Positions 35,070 through 43,402 of a DNA stretch of 64,000 nt are shown here, one piece after another. The stretch covers positions 5,022,001 to 5,086,000 of the forward strand of contig NZ_CP142884.1 in NCBI RefSeq assembly GCF_040760075.1, given 5' to 3'. This stretch comes from Sphingobacterium sp. R2. Lineage in GTDB: Bacteria > Bacteroidota > Bacteroidia > Sphingobacteriales > Sphingobacteriaceae. Both the position numbers and the translations under genes were made by a program. Each line of letters starts with the position of its first letter. The stretch's first letter is position 1. Under the pieces are notes generated by a model, which was not told the DNA's origin, did not search any database, and worked only from the letters and a program-made list of their open reading frames with translations.

Positions 35070-35654
35070 TTAATCAACATCTAGCAACTCAAAGTATTCC
35101 ACCATTAAATGAACTGTTGTATATGGATTGCGATCAACTATTCCCCTATCTTGCATTCTTCTATAAAGCCGTACAGCTCTTTCTTTTGCTGCAGGTAAAT
35201 GCATATATAAAGATTTGAAATGGTTAAGCTTAGTTTTGTGATAACCAGGCCAAAGTCGCATCAAGTTACGCAAACAATCTTCACCACTTCCAAATGCTCT
35301 ACCACAATCCTCAAAATGCAATGTAAACCAAAACTCCAGACTAATTGCAGAATAAGCAACCTGAAAGCCCTCTAACTCGCAAATATCAAAAGCTTCAACT
35401 AAATGAGGTGAATTATCATGATCGAAAAATAACCAAACACAATCGTAGGCATTTTTTTCTTTATAAGCTTTAGTAGCTTTTCTCTTCGCTTCTTTCGCTA
35501 AACTACGGGGGTCATTCTGTTTATGCTGAACGATTTCTATAGTTACCATCCGTTGCCGCTCACGCGAAAGGCTAGCCTGCAGAGCACGAGCATAGATATA
35601 CTCGGTCGTTCCCTCACATAATACCAATATTCGTTTATTAATCCCCCTAGCCAT
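35070..35654 (-). CDS. rloB: RloB-family TOPRIM-like protein
   Basis: A 194-aa protein. The N-terminal 'RILVLCEGTTEYIYAR' (Glu14, Glu18), the 'VWLFFDHDN' strand with Asp78/Asp80 and 'YSAISLEFWFTLHF' define the RloB domain, a TOPRIM-like nuclease fold. RloB is paired with the ATPase RloA, here 9 bp upstream. By analogy with AAA15+TOPRIM anti-phage pairs such as PARIS and OLD-like systems, the ATPase would sense an invader and release the nuclease (inference). No type I restriction genes are linked, unlike the original rlo context. Confidence 0.85.
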   Translation of the reverse strand: MARGINKRILVLCEGTTEYIYARALQASLSRERQRMVTIEIVQHKQNDPRSLAKEAKRKATKAYKEKNAYDCVWLFFDHDNSPHLVEAFDICELEGFQVAYSAISLEFWFTLHFEDCGRAFGSGEDCLRNLMRLWPGYHKTKLNHFKSLYMHLPAAKERAVRLYRRMQDRGIVDRNPYTTVHLMVEYFELLDVD

Positions 35655-35663
35655 TTCGAAATA

Positions 35664-36935
35664 TTAGTCCTGCATAGCAATTAATAACTCCATATCATTA
35701 ATAATTGGCGTTGCTCCAAAACGCCCAGTAATATACCACTTATCTAAAGGCGTATTTAGACGAACGCCCTCCATATCCGAACAACGGAACAGAATACTTT
35801 CTCCGTATTCGTTCTTTTCAGTAAACCAAACTTGATCCCTACGAAAAACTTCACTACTCAATTGGCTCACATCATGTGTAGCAAATATCAATTGTGCATT
35901 ATATTTATTGAATACCGGATTATGAAATATTTGAATCAAAAACCTTGTAATCATAGGATGCAGATTTTTCTCCAGTTCATCTATGATCAATACCGAACCA
36001 TCTTCTAAGGCTTCAATGATAATTCCTCCTAAAGCAAAAAGATTCTTAGTTCCCGTCGATTCGTCTTTCACTTCAAAAGTATGGCTACCGACTCTCCTTC
36101 CCGAATCAAACAGTCCGTGAGAGGTTTTAATATCATACCTAAACTTTTCTTGTATGCGACCTCTCACCTCTTCAGGAACGGCAGATGGAAAGTCAAATCC
36201 TTTCCAGTCCATTTCCTCAACAGAGACTTTTTCTATCCCAGTATCTAAAGCACATATCAAAGCATTAAAACGCTTTGTAAAAGTACCTTCTTCGTCTTCT
36301 GCCAAACGTCGAGCATAAAATCGTTTGAGATCATCTTCTGTATCACTATCCATAAATGGTACGGTTTGCAAAATTTGATCGAAAAAATCATAGGCTCCTG
36401 TTAATGCATCAACATTATTTAATGCAGCTTTTGATAAAAAAAGCTGATTCGGAAGAAGCATTTTTTCAATTGTTTTTTTTGCCCCTTTATAATAATCGCC
36501 AAACTTAATATCTGAATCAGTCTCCCTTAGATAAAGTAATGCTTTGGAATTACCCTTATAAAAAAATAGCTCTTCGTAAACTATTTTAGTAGCAGTAAAC
36601 TTTACCTTATATAAATACTTCACCTCAAGACTAACAAATTCTGCTTCAAACTCTACGGGCTTCTGTTGATAACCAACATCCAGCATAAATGGCTCATAAA
36701 CCGGAATATCTTTATTCGGCTTAAAATTAGCGGAATGATTGACCAAATAATCCAACGCTCGTATAGCTCTCAAGAAACCTGATTTTCCAGAGGCATTTGC
36801 TCCAAACAACACACTACTTCGCAACAAATCCCCCTGATAATTTTCAGGAGAACCTTTAACTGAGGTTCTCCTCATGTCTAATATGGCTCTTTCCTTAAAG
36901 GATCTAAAATTTGAAACTGCAAAATAAACTAACAT
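35664..36935 (-). CDS. rloA: RloA-like AAA15 family ATPase
   Basis: I use the ATG at 36935 (preceded by AGAAGAGAT) rather than 36956. The 423-aa product starts with 'LVYFAVSNFRSFKERAIL', the N-terminal strand pair of AAA15/OLD-type ATPases. Walker A is GANASGKSG. The C-terminal half has 'SVLIIDELEKNLHPMITRFL' (Walker B plus D-loop) and 'LIFATHDVSQLSSEVFRRDQ' (H-loop). All ATPase motifs are present. It is cotranscribed with rloB, 9 bp apart. The ATPase is thought to be the sensor/regulator of the RloB nuclease. Confidence 0.87.
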   Translation of the reverse strand: MLVYFAVSNFRSFKERAILDMRRTSVKGSPENYQGDLLRSSVLFGANASGKSGFLRAIRALDYLVNHSANFKPNKDIPVYEPFMLDVGYQQKPVEFEAEFVSLEVKYLYKVKFTATKIVYEELFFYKGNSKALLYLRETDSDIKFGDYYKGAKKTIEKMLLPNQLFLSKAALNNVDALTGAYDFFDQILQTVPFMDSDTEDDLKRFYARRLAEDEEGTFTKRFNALICALDTGIEKVSVEEMDWKGFDFPSAVPEEVRGRIQEKFRYDIKTSHGLFDSGRRVGSHTFEVKDESTGTKNLFALGGIIIEALEDGSVLIIDELEKNLHPMITRFLIQIFHNPVFNKYNAQLIFATHDVSQLSSEVFRRDQVWFTEKNEYGESILFRCSDMEGVRLNTPLDKWYITGRFGATPIINDMELLIAMQD

Positions 36936-36995
36936 ATCTCTTCTGTTTATACACAAAAATAAAAAATAAAAATGATAAAACCTACATTTTTGTTC

Positions 36996-37040
36996 AAAAT
37001 AAACAAAATAAACATTTTAATCATTTTTAGAACATTTTAA
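36996..37040. repeat. Tandem AAAATAAAC x2 and direct AACATTTTAA x2 before rloA
   Basis: The 9-bp word AAAATAAAC occurs twice without gap (36996-37004, 37005-37013), and AACATTTTAA occurs at 37011-37020 and 37031-37040, exactly 20 bp apart. They lie 60-105 bp upstream of the - strand rloA start, where an operator or UP-like element would be expected. Confidence 0.45.
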
Positions 37041-37116
37041 ACATTATAAACAAATAGGGCAAACAGCCCAAATAAGTCTATTGACTCGATTAAGAAGACC
37101 AACCAAAAAATTCAGT

Positions 37117-37124
37117 TATATTTG
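37117..37124 (+). promoter_or_regulatory. Bacteroidota -7 box TATATTTG
   Basis: It matches the TAnnTTTG consensus of the Bacteroidota primary sigma factor exactly and lies 48 bp before the start codon of the 56-aa gene at 37172. A -33 TTG/TTTG element is not obvious. Confidence 0.45.
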
Positions 37125-37171
37125 TAATACCTAATATTTTTAATAAAGTATCAAGGAAATAGTAAAACAAT

Positions 37172-37342
37172 ATGAAGACATCTTTGCAGAAACAAACTAA
37201 GCACGAAGGTGCCAAAGTAACTCACAAAGTTTCTAAAACTGGGCCTGCTGTAACTACTGAGAAGAACAGATTTAAAGGTATGCACCAAAATCTTGAAAAA
37301 GTTGAACCGCTCTATATCCCAGGCTATAAAATTAGAGGCTAA
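37172..37342 (+). CDS. Small basic 56-aa protein, unknown
   Basis: The frame starts MKTSLQKQTKHEGAKVTHKV and ends PLYIPGYKIRG. It is Lys/Thr-rich, has no TM helix, and is preceded by a purine-rich AAGGAAAT and a consensus -7 box. An overlapping - strand frame of 77 codons (37151-37384) is hydrophobic and has no start signal; I prefer the + frame. No family recognised. Confidence 0.42.
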   Translation: MKTSLQKQTKHEGAKVTHKVSKTGPAVTTEKNRFKGMHQNLEKVEPLYIPGYKIRG

Positions 37343-37475
37343 CACCCTCAAGATTAAGCCAATCGACTTCCGAACATATACCAAAGAGTGATCAGATACT
37401 TTTATTTTTCTTTACGATCCACATGTATAAGAGTTATAATCTGATCTGGACTATTAAAATTTCTATCTTTTTTTC

Positions 37476-37943
37476 GTGTTCTGTTTCTCCTCTTGTTCTA
37501 TCATCAGACCCAAAACAGAAAACAATAAAGTCTTGGGCGGGTACGAAGCTTCAAGCTATCTAGACGAGAACGATTCGCACGACTCGGTAACGATTTCAGG
37601 TATTGTCACTGAAGCTAAGACAAAAAGAAAGGTACCCAATGCCGAGATACGATTTTTAGATTCTGAAGGAAATACGCTCAAAAATGTATCTTCAGAATCA
37701 GATGGATCATTCAATACCAAACTGGCAAAACTCACAAAATTTGGAAGTATCGAAATTGATGGAAATAGTGTCGGCTTTCTTACGATAGCAAACATTGACT
37801 TTGGTATTTTTGTCAATAATACTAAGATAAAAGCTAGACTATCCAAGTACGATTATTCTGCAACGGAGCAAGAATTTTCCAAGAAAGAAAATCTAAATCA
37901 GCTAAAGCGAGAGATAGAAGAAATGAAAAAACAAAAGGGGTAA
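37476..37943 (+). CDS. Lipoprotein with carboxypeptidase-regulatory-like beta domain; start disrupted at a poly-T tract
   Basis: The open frame begins at a GTG (37476) and gives 155 aa starting MFCFSSCS. Residues 40-120 form a beta-sandwich like CarboxypepD_reg ('VTISGIVTEAKTKRKVPNAE', 'SESDGSFNTKLAKL'), followed by a helical tail. An ATG at 37423 starts a typical lipoprotein signal (MYKSYNLIWTIKISIF...) in another frame. Adding one T to the T7 run at 37468-37474 would join that ATG to FCFSSC and restore a complete signal peptide. The gene is therefore either phase-variable, frameshifted, or mis-sequenced by one base. Confidence 0.6.
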   Translation: MFCFSSCSIIRPKTENNKVLGGYEASSYLDENDSHDSVTISGIVTEAKTKRKVPNAEIRFLDSEGNTLKNVSSESDGSFNTKLAKLTKFGSIEIDGNSVGFLTIANIDFGIFVNNTKIKARLSKYDYSATEQEFSKKENLNQLKREIEEMKKQKG

Positions 37944-38117
37944 TTGACAGCATTTCACCGATAAGTATTTTTTATTTGCTCATTTTTGTCATAGCAATAT
38001 TTAAGGACGGATACTTTACAAAAAAACTAAGTACGAAGTTAAGGTAGTTCAAAAGATGAAGAAAATGATCGCTTGAAATTGAAATCAGACTTACAAAAGA
38101 CACTAGTTAAAGTAAGT

Positions 38118-38609
38118 TTATTCTTTCACCTGAGATATCCATTTCGGAGCACGGTCAATAGTCTGTCTAAGGTATAAATTCAATTGTGCAACATGATGCT
38201 GAATATGCCGCATATTATACAATAGAATCTCAAGGAAAGAAAAGTTTTTAAATTCGTTGATCCAACGTGCATTCATTCTGCTAGGAGTGAGTTCTTCTAT
38301 ATGCGTTCTAGCTTTTTGTCTGCAGTACTCCAAATACGCAAAAATTTCTGATCTGGTATATGTCCGATCCGGTTTTTTACATGTCGGATCAAATTCTGAA
38401 AATGTAAACGGTTTTGGTGGCTCAAATTTATTGGGTTCTACAGATAAATAATAATCTGTCCAAAAGAGACAGTGGAAAGACAGATACCAAAAATCTAATG
38501 CTGTATCCCAATGCTCATCGGTACACATATGGATCGCATTTTCAAGCATGTCTAAACTAGCGCCAAACTGGCTCCAAAGTGCGTCTTTTACCATAATTGA
38601 ATCTTGCAT
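38118..38609 (-). CDS. DinB/DUF664-like four-helix-bundle protein
   Basis: A 163-aa protein with the features of the DinB_2 superfamily: an N-terminal helix with WSQFGASLDMLENAI, a metal-ligand His in 'YLSFHCLFWTDYYL' and the closing 'NMRHIQHHVAQLNLYLRQ', which carries the remaining His ligands. These proteins bind a divalent metal and include thiol-S-transferases and bacillithiol-related enzymes; the substrate here is unknown. Single gene, possibly cotranscribed with the next small - strand genes. Confidence 0.78.
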   Translation of the reverse strand: MQDSIMVKDALWSQFGASLDMLENAIHMCTDEHWDTALDFWYLSFHCLFWTDYYLSVEPNKFEPPKPFTFSEFDPTCKKPDRTYTRSEIFAYLEYCRQKARTHIEELTPSRMNARWINEFKNFSFLEILLYNMRHIQHHVAQLNLYLRQTIDRAPKWISQVKE

Positions 38610-38641
38610 ATTTGATTTTTTAATCAGCGCCGCGATGTTCC

Positions 38642-39022
38642 TTATTTATTCAAAAAATCCTTTATCTCATCATTAACTGGAGAATTATTGTAATTATCTA
38701 TAGCAGTATAGGCCCCACCTAAATGCTGTCCTAACCGTTTTTTTAAATGGGGGTTTTCAGAAAAATCCAATTTACCCAAAAAACTTAGATAAATGGCATT
38801 TTGAACCCGCTTATCAACTAAAGGCAAATTCTTCGTTACAAAATTTACCATAGCATCAAACTTATCCCCGTCATTTTTAGCTATCGCTTCCTGCATAAAT
38901 CGCTTGAAACTGCCCATTTGAAAGGTAATAGACGCCCTGTAATCTTCATCTAAAAGCTCCTCCTTCAAACTCGGAAACAAATCGATCAATTCCTTAATAA
39001 ATAAATCTTGGTCTTTCATCAT
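38642..39022 (-). CDS. Small helical protein, DUF7674-like
   Basis: A 126-aa soluble, helical, acidic protein ('FPSLKEELLDEDYRASITFQ', 'FVTKNLPLVDKRVQNAIYLS', ending DEIKDFLNK). The pattern resembles DUF7674 proteins found among immunity-type genes of Bacteroidota, from memory only. It is 32 bp upstream of the DinB-like gene on the same strand. Confidence 0.6.
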   Translation of the reverse strand: MMKDQDLFIKELIDLFPSLKEELLDEDYRASITFQMGSFKRFMQEAIAKNDGDKFDAMVNFVTKNLPLVDKRVQNAIYLSFLGKLDFSENPHLKKRLGQHLGGAYTAIDNYNNSPVNDEIKDFLNK

Positions 39023-39092
39023 TATTATATTGGAACAACTTCCTTACTTTCTTCCCTCCTTAAATCAATAGATCTTGAATGCGATGATAAAA

Positions 39093-39458
39093 TTAGCGTT
39101 TAATATAATCCCTATATTCTTCCTGAATCATTCCCGTGGAAATATATCTATGAGAAGATGCTTTATAGCTGAATGTGGCAAATTCTAAAGCATCAACGAT
39201 TGAAGGAAAAGTATGAATTACGCCAAAAGGTTCATCAGGATCAATCAATGAAAACGCATAGATATCCATGAAATCTTCATTCCCCTCATCAAAGCATTCA
39301 AAATAGGCGACAGAAAAACTTTCATCGTTTTCCTTATCAATACTTAACCATTTAAGAATGGTATAATCATCTTCCTGGACATCATCCAGCCACTGCTCTA
39401 CAGATTTTCCCAGTCTAAGCCTTGTTCTGATTTGATCGTCTGTTAAATACTGTATCAT
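39093..39458 (-). CDS. 121-aa immunity-type protein, unknown
   Basis: A small acidic protein with alternating strands and helices ('DDYTILKWLSIDKENDESFS', 'SFSVAYFECFDEGNEDFMDI', ending YRDYIKR). It is not recognised by family. Its size, acidity and position among similar single genes suggest a polymorphic-toxin immunity protein. The last 22 bases of the gene recur at 63000-63021 as the tail of a lost paralogue. Confidence 0.5.
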   Translation of the reverse strand: MIQYLTDDQIRTRLRLGKSVEQWLDDVQEDDYTILKWLSIDKENDESFSVAYFECFDEGNEDFMDIYAFSLIDPDEPFGVIHTFPSIVDALEFATFSYKASSHRYISTGMIQEEYRDYIKR

Positions 39459-39546
39459 AAATAGAAACGTGATGTATGAATTTAGTAAATTGTCCTATGG
39501 AAAAGAAATCATTTCGGCATCATCTTTTAAACCATTTGATTGATTT

Positions 39547-40149
39547 ATGAAAGTACGCTTTTTAATCCCATTTTTATTTTTCATCATAGCATGTCAAAGC
39601 AATGACCAAAAACAGGTACCAGACAAAATCCAAAAACAAGCATTTGACTATGCAGTTGTTAAAGATGATTATGCTGAAATTTTGGATGCTGTAATTGCCT
39701 ATAACTCCATTTCAAATGAAGTAGCTAAAACTAATAAACCAATGGCCTATATTCACCAATGGTTCATCAAGGATTCGCTATATAATGCCTACGACAAAGA
39801 CTTTATGCCCGGCGGCCTGAGGATCCAAAAATTGCTGGGCTTAATAGGCCATAGCCAGCTGGACTCTACAGGCTACCTCAATCAGGTCAAAGGAAGGGAT
39901 ACTGTATTTATTCCACTACAAATCAAAAAGAAATATAACGTGGCATACCATAAAAAAACAGAAACGAAGGAGCAATTTCTGTCAAGATATACATTTCACT
40001 TGCCTATCATGTCGCATGATGACAAAAAAGCATTTGTATCGTTAGACTACGTATGCGGAGCACTTTGCGGTCAGGGTTATGATTTTATCCTAGAAAAAAT
40101 TAATGGAAAGTGGAAGGTGATAAAACGCGACTATACATGGATATCTTAG
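39547..40149 (+). CDS. Lipoprotein, unknown function
   Basis: A 200-aa protein with a lipoprotein signal ending FFIIAC (Cys about residue 17). The mature part has mixed secondary structure. It ends with a beta hairpin 'DYVCGALCGQGYDFILEKIN' followed by GKWKVIKRDYTWIS, the type of C-terminal block seen in DUF3828-like or NTF2-like surface proteins. A degraded copy of this C-terminal block lies at 61190-61234. Expected in the outer membrane or periplasm. Confidence 0.6.
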   Translation: MKVRFLIPFLFFIIACQSNDQKQVPDKIQKQAFDYAVVKDDYAEILDAVIAYNSISNEVAKTNKPMAYIHQWFIKDSLYNAYDKDFMPGGLRIQKLLGLIGHSQLDSTGYLNQVKGRDTVFIPLQIKKKYNVAYHKKTETKEQFLSRYTFHLPIMSHDDKKAFVSLDYVCGALCGQGYDFILEKINGKWKVIKRDYTWIS

Positions 40150-40463
40150 ATAGTCAATCCTGTGCGTATACCGAACAAATAAAAATAGTACTTTCTACAT
40201 TTTCTCAACGTTGTGCTCCCAAGAACTGGAAGGAATCCGTGAGGACATTATTTTTATGGTCAAAATTGTTCGAAATCACTGATCATGGATTTCCGAAATA
40301 ATATGATATAAGCCACCGTAATATCCAGTATAACTGCCAATTGCTGTTTAAAATAACTTGAAGAAACTTTCATATCAGCTGTTTCATTATTCTACCCTAC
40401 CTTGTTATATCAAAGTCAATAAAGACCTTCTGGTAAATGAGAGTTAAATATGTATATTTAATT
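40150..40463. other. 314-bp spacer with possible coding relic
   Basis: A frame at 40110-40301 overlaps the lipoprotein gene and carries 'RCAPKNWKESVRTLFLWSKL' toward its end, which looks protein-like, but it has no start or recognisable family. It may be the tail of a deleted gene. The rest is probably promoter for the next lipoprotein gene. Confidence 0.35.
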
Positions 40464-41060
40464 ATGAAAAATATTCTTTTCGCTTCCACACTGGCTCTGT
40501 CTATACTTTCCTGCCAAGAAAATAAGCAACAGAACCCACCTATTGTAGAAAATGCAGTGGATAATGCTGAATCGGCTGCTTCAGGTTCTTTTAAGAGTTA
40601 TCGTGGAAATAATATAACTGTAGACAATATCTATTCCGAATTGATAAAAGATGATAAAAACCTTACAGCTCTCAATTCCAGGATTGTGAAGACATTAGAG
40701 GAAACAGAAAAAGTTTTAGCTGTATATAACAGTGTACTCGAAACCACTAATTCTTATTATCAGGATGCCAATGAACGTACGAAAGCCATTACAGATTCAC
40801 TTGAAAAACAACAGGTAAAAAAAGAAATTAGCGCCAGTGCTAATCGATACGATCTTAAAGTAAAAGATATAACAGATCATATCAGTCAAATAACTAAAAA
40901 TAATGAAAAGCTCGTTAGCACCTATACTGCTTTTAAAATCAGAAAAACACTACCTGAAATTGAAAAATATCAAAATGCGCATCCTCTAAAAACAGATAGC
41001 CTGAATACTTTCATTACCAAACAGAATAAATTGCTGGAAGAATTAAAGAAATTTAAATAA
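40464..41060 (+). CDS. Coiled-coil lipoprotein
   Basis: I start at the ATG at 40464 (MKNILFAS); a longer start at 40437 adds 9 residues without benefit. The signal peptide ends LSILSC, and after it comes a low-complexity Gln/Asn/Pro linker. The remainder is helical and highly charged ('ALNSRIVKTLEETEKVLAVY', 'ISQITKNNEKLVSTYTAFKI'), likely a coiled coil. Function unknown; periplasmic or outer-membrane. Confidence 0.6.
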   Translation: MKNILFASTLALSILSCQENKQQNPPIVENAVDNAESAASGSFKSYRGNNITVDNIYSELIKDDKNLTALNSRIVKTLEETEKVLAVYNSVLETTNSYYQDANERTKAITDSLEKQQVKKEISASANRYDLKVKDITDHISQITKNNEKLVSTYTAFKIRKTLPEIEKYQNAHPLKTDSLNTFITKQNKLLEELKKFK

Positions 41061-41340
41061 ATGATATTAAGAGGAGAAATAGTGAGTCAACTTGACCAAG
41101 AGGCTAAAAATTACTCCTTTCCAATGTTGGATATCGCTGAGCATTCCATCAGATTTACCGATATTCTTAGAGTTGAATGAATGGCTTCATCCTGATTTAG
41201 TGGATAATCAACTACCGAGTGAAACGGAAACATTTATTCAGATTGCAGAAGCACTTTCAACTGGCAATAAAGTCTTATATAAGCCTACTGTTGAACCAAA
41301 CATGCGCAGGAAGTATTGGCCCGAGGGCGGAACTTTGTAG
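41061..41340 (+). pseudogene. Frameshifted and shortened DUF7003-like gene
   Basis: The ATG at 41061 opens MILRGEIVSQLDQEAKNYSF followed by PMLDIAEHSIRFTDILRV and a TGA at 41178. The other frame continues ELNEWLHPDLVDNQLPSETE to the end RKYWPEGGTL. Together they look like the two ends of a DUF7003-type protein (N-terminal 'QLDQ...YSFPMLD') with the middle missing. It follows the lipoprotein stop directly. Classified as a decayed gene. Confidence 0.6.
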
Positions 41341-41372
41341 TGATCGAAAACCTCATTTCCCTAGTTTTTGCT

Positions 41373-41615
41373 TTATTGCTTATTCCAAATTCTATAAAAT
41401 TCTTCCTTCGTTATAAAGTCCTTCTCTTCTAAATCAAGTTCGTCCAATGATTGGTCGTATAACATAGAAGTTTTTTCTCTGGGATTTTCTATGGACAAAA
41501 AGACTTTGCCTTCGCGCATAATTTCAACCTGCTCTATGGCTTCTCCATTTTGAAAATGTAGATAAAACAATACATCTTCCTCATCCCAATATTTTTTTAC
41601 AAATACTTCTTGCAT
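41373..41615 (-). CDS. 80-aa immunity-type protein
   Basis: The ATG at 41615 (MQEVFVKKYWDEEDVLFYL) is a better start than 41648, as strands begin right after it. A small acidic protein of beta strands then helix ('DELDLEEKDFITKEEFYRIW'). Known small immunity proteins of Sphingobacteria look alike, but no family name can be given. Confidence 0.5.
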   Translation of the reverse strand: MQEVFVKKYWDEEDVLFYLHFQNGEAIEQVEIMREGKVFLSIENPREKTSMLYDQSLDELDLEEKDFITKEEFYRIWNKQ

Positions 41616-41835
41616 ATTACTTGAATATAGAAGTGCCGTGATTGACAATTCTTCCCCTAAAGGTAATGAATGAACTTTCTTTTACAAAAGTTGATTAAAA
41701 TCCAACACTTTAGATATACATGGGTTATGTGATACCAAGATAAAAAAAATGGAGATGGAAATTATAATTAATGAGCTATTTATTTTGCCTTTTCACATCC
41801 TGTTTTGTAAATTCAAAAACCAGTAAAGCCATATC

Positions 41836-42555
41836 ATGAAGCTAGTTGTAAAAATATTTCAGTTCTGTATTGTTATATTACTATTATTGGGATATCAAAA
41901 CGGGGCATTGGTAAAAGCTACCGAAATAACATTGTCAACGGATTCATTAATCGTACTGTATTTTCGAACGAATGACTCGCTGGTTTACAGTCGGGAGGAT
42001 TTTGACACTATCTTAAGTAATCATCCTGAATTTCTATTTAAAGAGACATTTGATCCCACATGGAGCTATCACCTCCAACACGATATGGAGTTCAATAGCG
42101 AAGCTGGACAGGATAATTATTGTATGCTCTATTCCTATTTCTTAACGCAGGTAAATGGTGAGCAGAAATATGCAACACAGCGCAAAAGATTAGTTCAGCT
42201 ATTTTCAAAAATAAATGAATTATTTGCATTAATTGAACAAGGAGGTTCGTACTTTGGACATCAGCATAAGAGGCTCCTGGCGGAAGTAGAATATTCGATT
42301 TTCCTAATGCCAAAAGATAAGAGCGAGTTTCGGAAAACATACGCTATCAATAAACAAAGGCAGCTATATATTCAGGGGCTAAGACAGCTTGTAGCTGATG
42401 AAACAGCGAATAATAACGGGATTGAACCTCAACGGAAATTGAGTCAAATCAAACGGCTTAACAAAGTAATAGACGACATAAATCAGCTCATTCCGGACAA
42501 TTTCTCTTTAAAAAGGGCGCAATACTTTCAAAGCAATTATTATGAATATTACTAA
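41836..42555 (+). CDS. Exported 239-aa protein, unknown
   Basis: It has an N-terminal signal peptide (MKLVVKIFQFCIVILLLLGY, cleavage probably near residue 28). The remainder is a mostly helical domain with many aromatics ('CMLYSYFLTQVNGEQKYATQ', 'LLAEVEYSIFLMPKDKSEF'). No family recognised. A broken copy of its C-terminal region (ADETANNNGIEPQ) is found at 63621-63692, so at least one paralogue once existed nearby. Confidence 0.55.
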   Translation: MKLVVKIFQFCIVILLLLGYQNGALVKATEITLSTDSLIVLYFRTNDSLVYSREDFDTILSNHPEFLFKETFDPTWSYHLQHDMEFNSEAGQDNYCMLYSYFLTQVNGEQKYATQRKRLVQLFSKINELFALIEQGGSYFGHQHKRLLAEVEYSIFLMPKDKSEFRKTYAINKQRQLYIQGLRQLVADETANNNGIEPQRKLSQIKRLNKVIDDINQLIPDNFSLKRAQYFQSNYYEYY

Positions 42556-42600
42556 ACGACAGACAAATCTTTTATATTAACAATAGGATAGATTTTGCAA

Positions 42601-43227
42601 ATGGGAAATAAACTAAAACTGCCTGCAACTATACGGCTAGCCAAAGAAGAAGAACTTCCGAAAACACCCGCCTCAATCCGTGAAAGATGGCACGAATCTC
42701 AGACAGCAAATATTTTAGAGGGATATACGATCAAGTTTAAAGGGGATAATCCAGATCAAGCGGACCTGGGATTTGCATATTATGCAGAAATAAATATCAA
42801 TAATGATAGGTTGTGGCCCCTGATGAAAGCGCTTTCGGAATCCTTGCCAGAAGTGACAGCTCCCCTATTCGGACATATCGATTCAGATTTGATATATGGT
42901 CGTTACCACGATAAAGAAGAAGTAATTGACTTTCTGGAGATATGTAAAATAGAATTGGCTCAAGATACCTTTTTCGAATTCGGCTTGTTATATCATGACG
43001 AGGACAATTTCGCTGAAATATTTGTAGATCAAAGCAAGTATATCAAATACTGGGGAACTGACAAGCCGCTATTTGAAAGAATAATGAAGGACTTTGGATT
43101 AGCAGAGATCGAGGGACTCGAATTTATTGACGAGTATCCCAAAGTGCGTGAACCGCTCCGTCTGCATCTCGAAAATTGCATTGATACATCTGAAATGGTC
43201 GAGCTATTTCGTGAAAAATTTGCATGA
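42601..43227 (+). CDS. 208-aa acidic immunity-type protein
   Basis: I start at the ATG at 42601 rather than the TTG at 42595. Soluble and strongly acidic, with alternating strands and helices ('LGFAYYAEININNDRLWPLM', 'FGHIDSDLIYGRYHDKEEVI'). It resembles proteins of the SUFU/Imm-type superfamily in composition, but I cannot place it. A single gene in the run of immunity-like genes. Confidence 0.55.
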   Translation: MGNKLKLPATIRLAKEEELPKTPASIRERWHESQTANILEGYTIKFKGDNPDQADLGFAYYAEININNDRLWPLMKALSESLPEVTAPLFGHIDSDLIYGRYHDKEEVIDFLEICKIELAQDTFFEFGLLYHDEDNFAEIFVDQSKYIKYWGTDKPLFERIMKDFGLAEIEGLEFIDEYPKVREPLRLHLENCIDTSEMVELFREKFA

Positions 43228-43402
43228 ATAGCATGCAGAAAAAATTAAACTGCGGTCTTGCATTTGTAAGACCCCATATATTATCTTTTATGGGAAACGA
43301 TAATAATAAAAGAAAAGGCATCATTAAGGGAAGTAGTTTTCTCCATGTAAACTTGGGTGATCAGAAAAATAACCATAACTGATATATTTAAAACGAATTG
43401 CG

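Noticed and set aside
37151..37384. 77-aa - strand ORF
   Set aside because: It lies antisense to the better supported 56-aa + strand gene and has no ribosome site or family resemblance.
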